Part shown: positions 62,901 through 64,000 of the stretch, in pieces
Layout of the letters: each line of letters opens with the position of its first letter
Numbering within the stretch: the stretch's first letter is position 1
From: Flavobacteriaceae bacterium
GTDB taxonomy: Bacteria; Bacteroidota; Bacteroidia; Flavobacteriales; Flavobacteriaceae
NCBI GenBank assembly: GCA_026709415.1
Contig: JAPOSZ010000018.1
Location: 1-64,000, forward strand
Length of the DNA stretch: 64,000 bases
Direction: 5' to 3'
Notes under the pieces: generated by a model
Told to the model about the DNA's origin: nothing
Seen by the model: only the letters and a program-made list of their open reading frames with translations
Databases searched by the model: none
Program-made: the position numbers and the translations under genes

Positions 62901-63171
62901 TTTTTAAGTCACCTATAGCACCTTGTAGCTTTTCAACTTCATTTTTGACATCATCAGACGTTGGAAGACTGTTTATTGATGTTGTAAGGTTACTAATTCT
63001 ATTCTCTAAGTTAGTGATTTGACTTGAGAAGTCACCACTCACCTGAGACTTAATCTGCGCAATTTGGGCTTCTAAGTCATCGATTTCATCTTGATTGTTA
63101 TCACAACCAAAAAATAGCAACACAGTTAGAAACCCAACACCTAATAATTTAGCAAATGATTTGTTTTTCAT
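59996..63171 (-). pseudogene. Multi-Cache repeat lipoprotein, interrupted by a TGA and a poly-G frameshift
   Basis: One gene of about 1057 codons in three pieces. N-terminal lipobox LLFFGC (Cys 23), then a coiled coil about 28-125 (IDDLEAQIAQIKSQV). Then three A-B pairs of Cache-like domains of about 150-165 aa: A has DTYLLKVHQESGDLLTHGK and YVLIGGYTQDL; B has SGSVYIWIVS, NLFHGAN and GKFVIGSGIYTGDL. Lesion 1: TGA at 62749-62751 in FVE*AKSEIEP, where the A repeats 2 and 3 have Trp. Lesion 2: G9 at 60518-60526, out of frame; G7 or G10 would join the last B domain, which ends at 59996. Cache domains bind small molecules. No transmembrane or signalling part follows. It may be phase-variable or dead. 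Confidence 0.8.
60518..60526 (-). repeat. G9 homopolymer in the Cache lipoprotein gene
   Basis: Nine C on the plus strand, nine G in the gene. It lies in the GG codons of YVLVGG, in the third A domain only. Tract length decides whether the last B domain is read: 7 or 10 in frame, 8 or 9 out. Confidence 0.85.
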
Positions 63172-63277
63172 TTAGTTTAAGTATTAAAAGTTGATTAAAT
63201 TTTCGGCGAATATAAATAATTTGGGAATTATACGCTTATTTTGACATAAGTTTATATCTTAGCTGAAAATTGACGTT

Positions 63278-64000
63278 ATGAGTCAGCACTTATCGATCAT
63301 TGATATCCTTCATCTGTTTCCGAATGAACAAAAGTCCATGGAATGGATCGAACGCTGCCGATGGGGCGATACGGTATCCTGTCCCCGATGTGGTTCTGGT
63401 GAGATCACTGAGACAACGAATCGAAAGCCACAGCCTTATTGGTGCCCACCCTGTCGCCAATATTTTAGTGTTCGTACGGGAACATTCATGGAAAAATCAT
63501 CGATACCATTGCAAAAATGGCTCATCGGCATCTACTTGTTTCTCAGCCAACCCAAGGGTTATGCCAGTACCGTTATGGCCAAGGAGCTTGGGGTGAGACA
63601 AGCCACGGCTTGGTTGATGAAAAAACGGATGCAAGCCGTGTGTTTGACGGTTTTAAATCAGTTTAGTGGAACCGTCGAAATCGATGAAACCTATATGGGA
63701 GGACAACGTAAGAATAGGTCCAAACATCAGCGGATGTTGTTGTTTGGCTTGGGGAGAGGAAGTTCTGGCCAATGTCCTGTTATTGGGGGGCATTGCACCG
63801 AGAAACGAACCAAGTCATCGCCAAAGCCGTCGATCACACCGATCAAGAAACGATGCATGCCTTCATCCATGAACAGACAACACAAGAGGCGGTGATCTAC
63901 ACCGATGAAGCCCGTTGCTATCGAGGCATGAATAGGACTCATAGCGTCGTTTGCCATCGTCGACGAGAGTTTGTCGATGGAACGATTCACACCAACGGCA
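63278..64000 (+). pseudogene. IS1595-family transposase, frameshifted, runs off the window
   Basis: Starts MSQHLSIIDILHLFPNEQ; zinc ribbon CPRCGSGEITET...YWCPPCRQYF; then KWLIGIYLFLSQPKG, KELGVRQATAWLMKKRMQ and EIDETYMGGQRKN, the IS1595 (ISXO2-like) DDE start. In frame 1 it goes wrong after PVIGG; one more G in the G6 run at 63785-63790 would continue as ALHRETNQVIAKAVD, EAVIYTDEARCYRGMN and REFVDGTIHTN to the window end. The element's right part is outside. Confidence 0.8.

Overview
The window is low-GC bacterial DNA from a member of the Bacteroidota. The evidence is a Bacteroidota-type RpoD without region 1.1, an AccD and an L36 that lack their zinc cysteines, a lipidated TamA (TamL), a PorT-like barrel, a TonB receptor with an N-terminal carboxypeptidase-D-like domain, -7 boxes of the TAnnTTTG type, and an rplQ...carA-eno gene order. 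I cannot place it below phylum. The many decayed insertion sequences and frameshifted accessory genes suggest a genome in which mobile DNA has been active and is now eroding.

Region 1 (1-15.1 kb) is housekeeping: the tail of a Fic protein, then rpe, pnp, rpsO, accD and fbaA on the minus strand, a secreted HEXXH peptidase, tamL, a TrmH-type methyltransferase, a PorT-like protein, menG/ubiE, rarA and rlmB. Region 2 (15.3-32.1 kb) is one long plus-strand ribosomal super-operon from rpsL to rplQ, containing fusA, secY, infA and rpoA, with very short gaps and several overlaps. carA and eno, which usually follow rplQ closely in Bacteroidota, lie 16 kb further on.

Region 3 (32.1-48.4 kb) is the accessory island between rplQ and carA. 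It holds a toxin-antitoxin-like pair whose ImmA/IrrE protease is frameshifted at its active site, a Panacea-domain gene overlapping a two-TM protein, a sugar-porter/GH32 fragment pair, an intact IS5-family element with a 4-bp target duplication, a TonB receptor, an AAA+ ATPase, an HNH fragment, and decayed ISAon1 (ISL3) and IS30 copies. Region 4 (50.9-64 kb) is a second accessory stretch: an AlbA_2/ATPase gene overlapping a frameshifted TrlF (PHP plus SMC-like ATPase), two ruined paralogues of the AAA+ ATPase, rpoD standing alone, more IS remnants, a 38-bp perfect palindrome, a lipoprotein built from six tandem Cache-like domains with a G9 tract, and a frameshifted IS1595-type transposase.

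The most unusual pattern is a set of very small ORFs (46-70 codons, called S1, S2 and S3 here) scattered through both accessory regions. The 3' end of each one faces a conserved GGGAnTATATAC-like motif. In one place two such ORFs diverge inside a unit of about 550 bp bounded by inverted copies of the motif, and one copy sits exactly where a GH32 gene is broken. The same motif brackets the intact AAA+ ATPase, and decayed copies of the small ORFs lie beside decayed copies of that ATPase. Together they look like parts of an undescribed mobile or selfish unit. The second striking locus is the multi-Cache lipoprotein with its poly-G tract.
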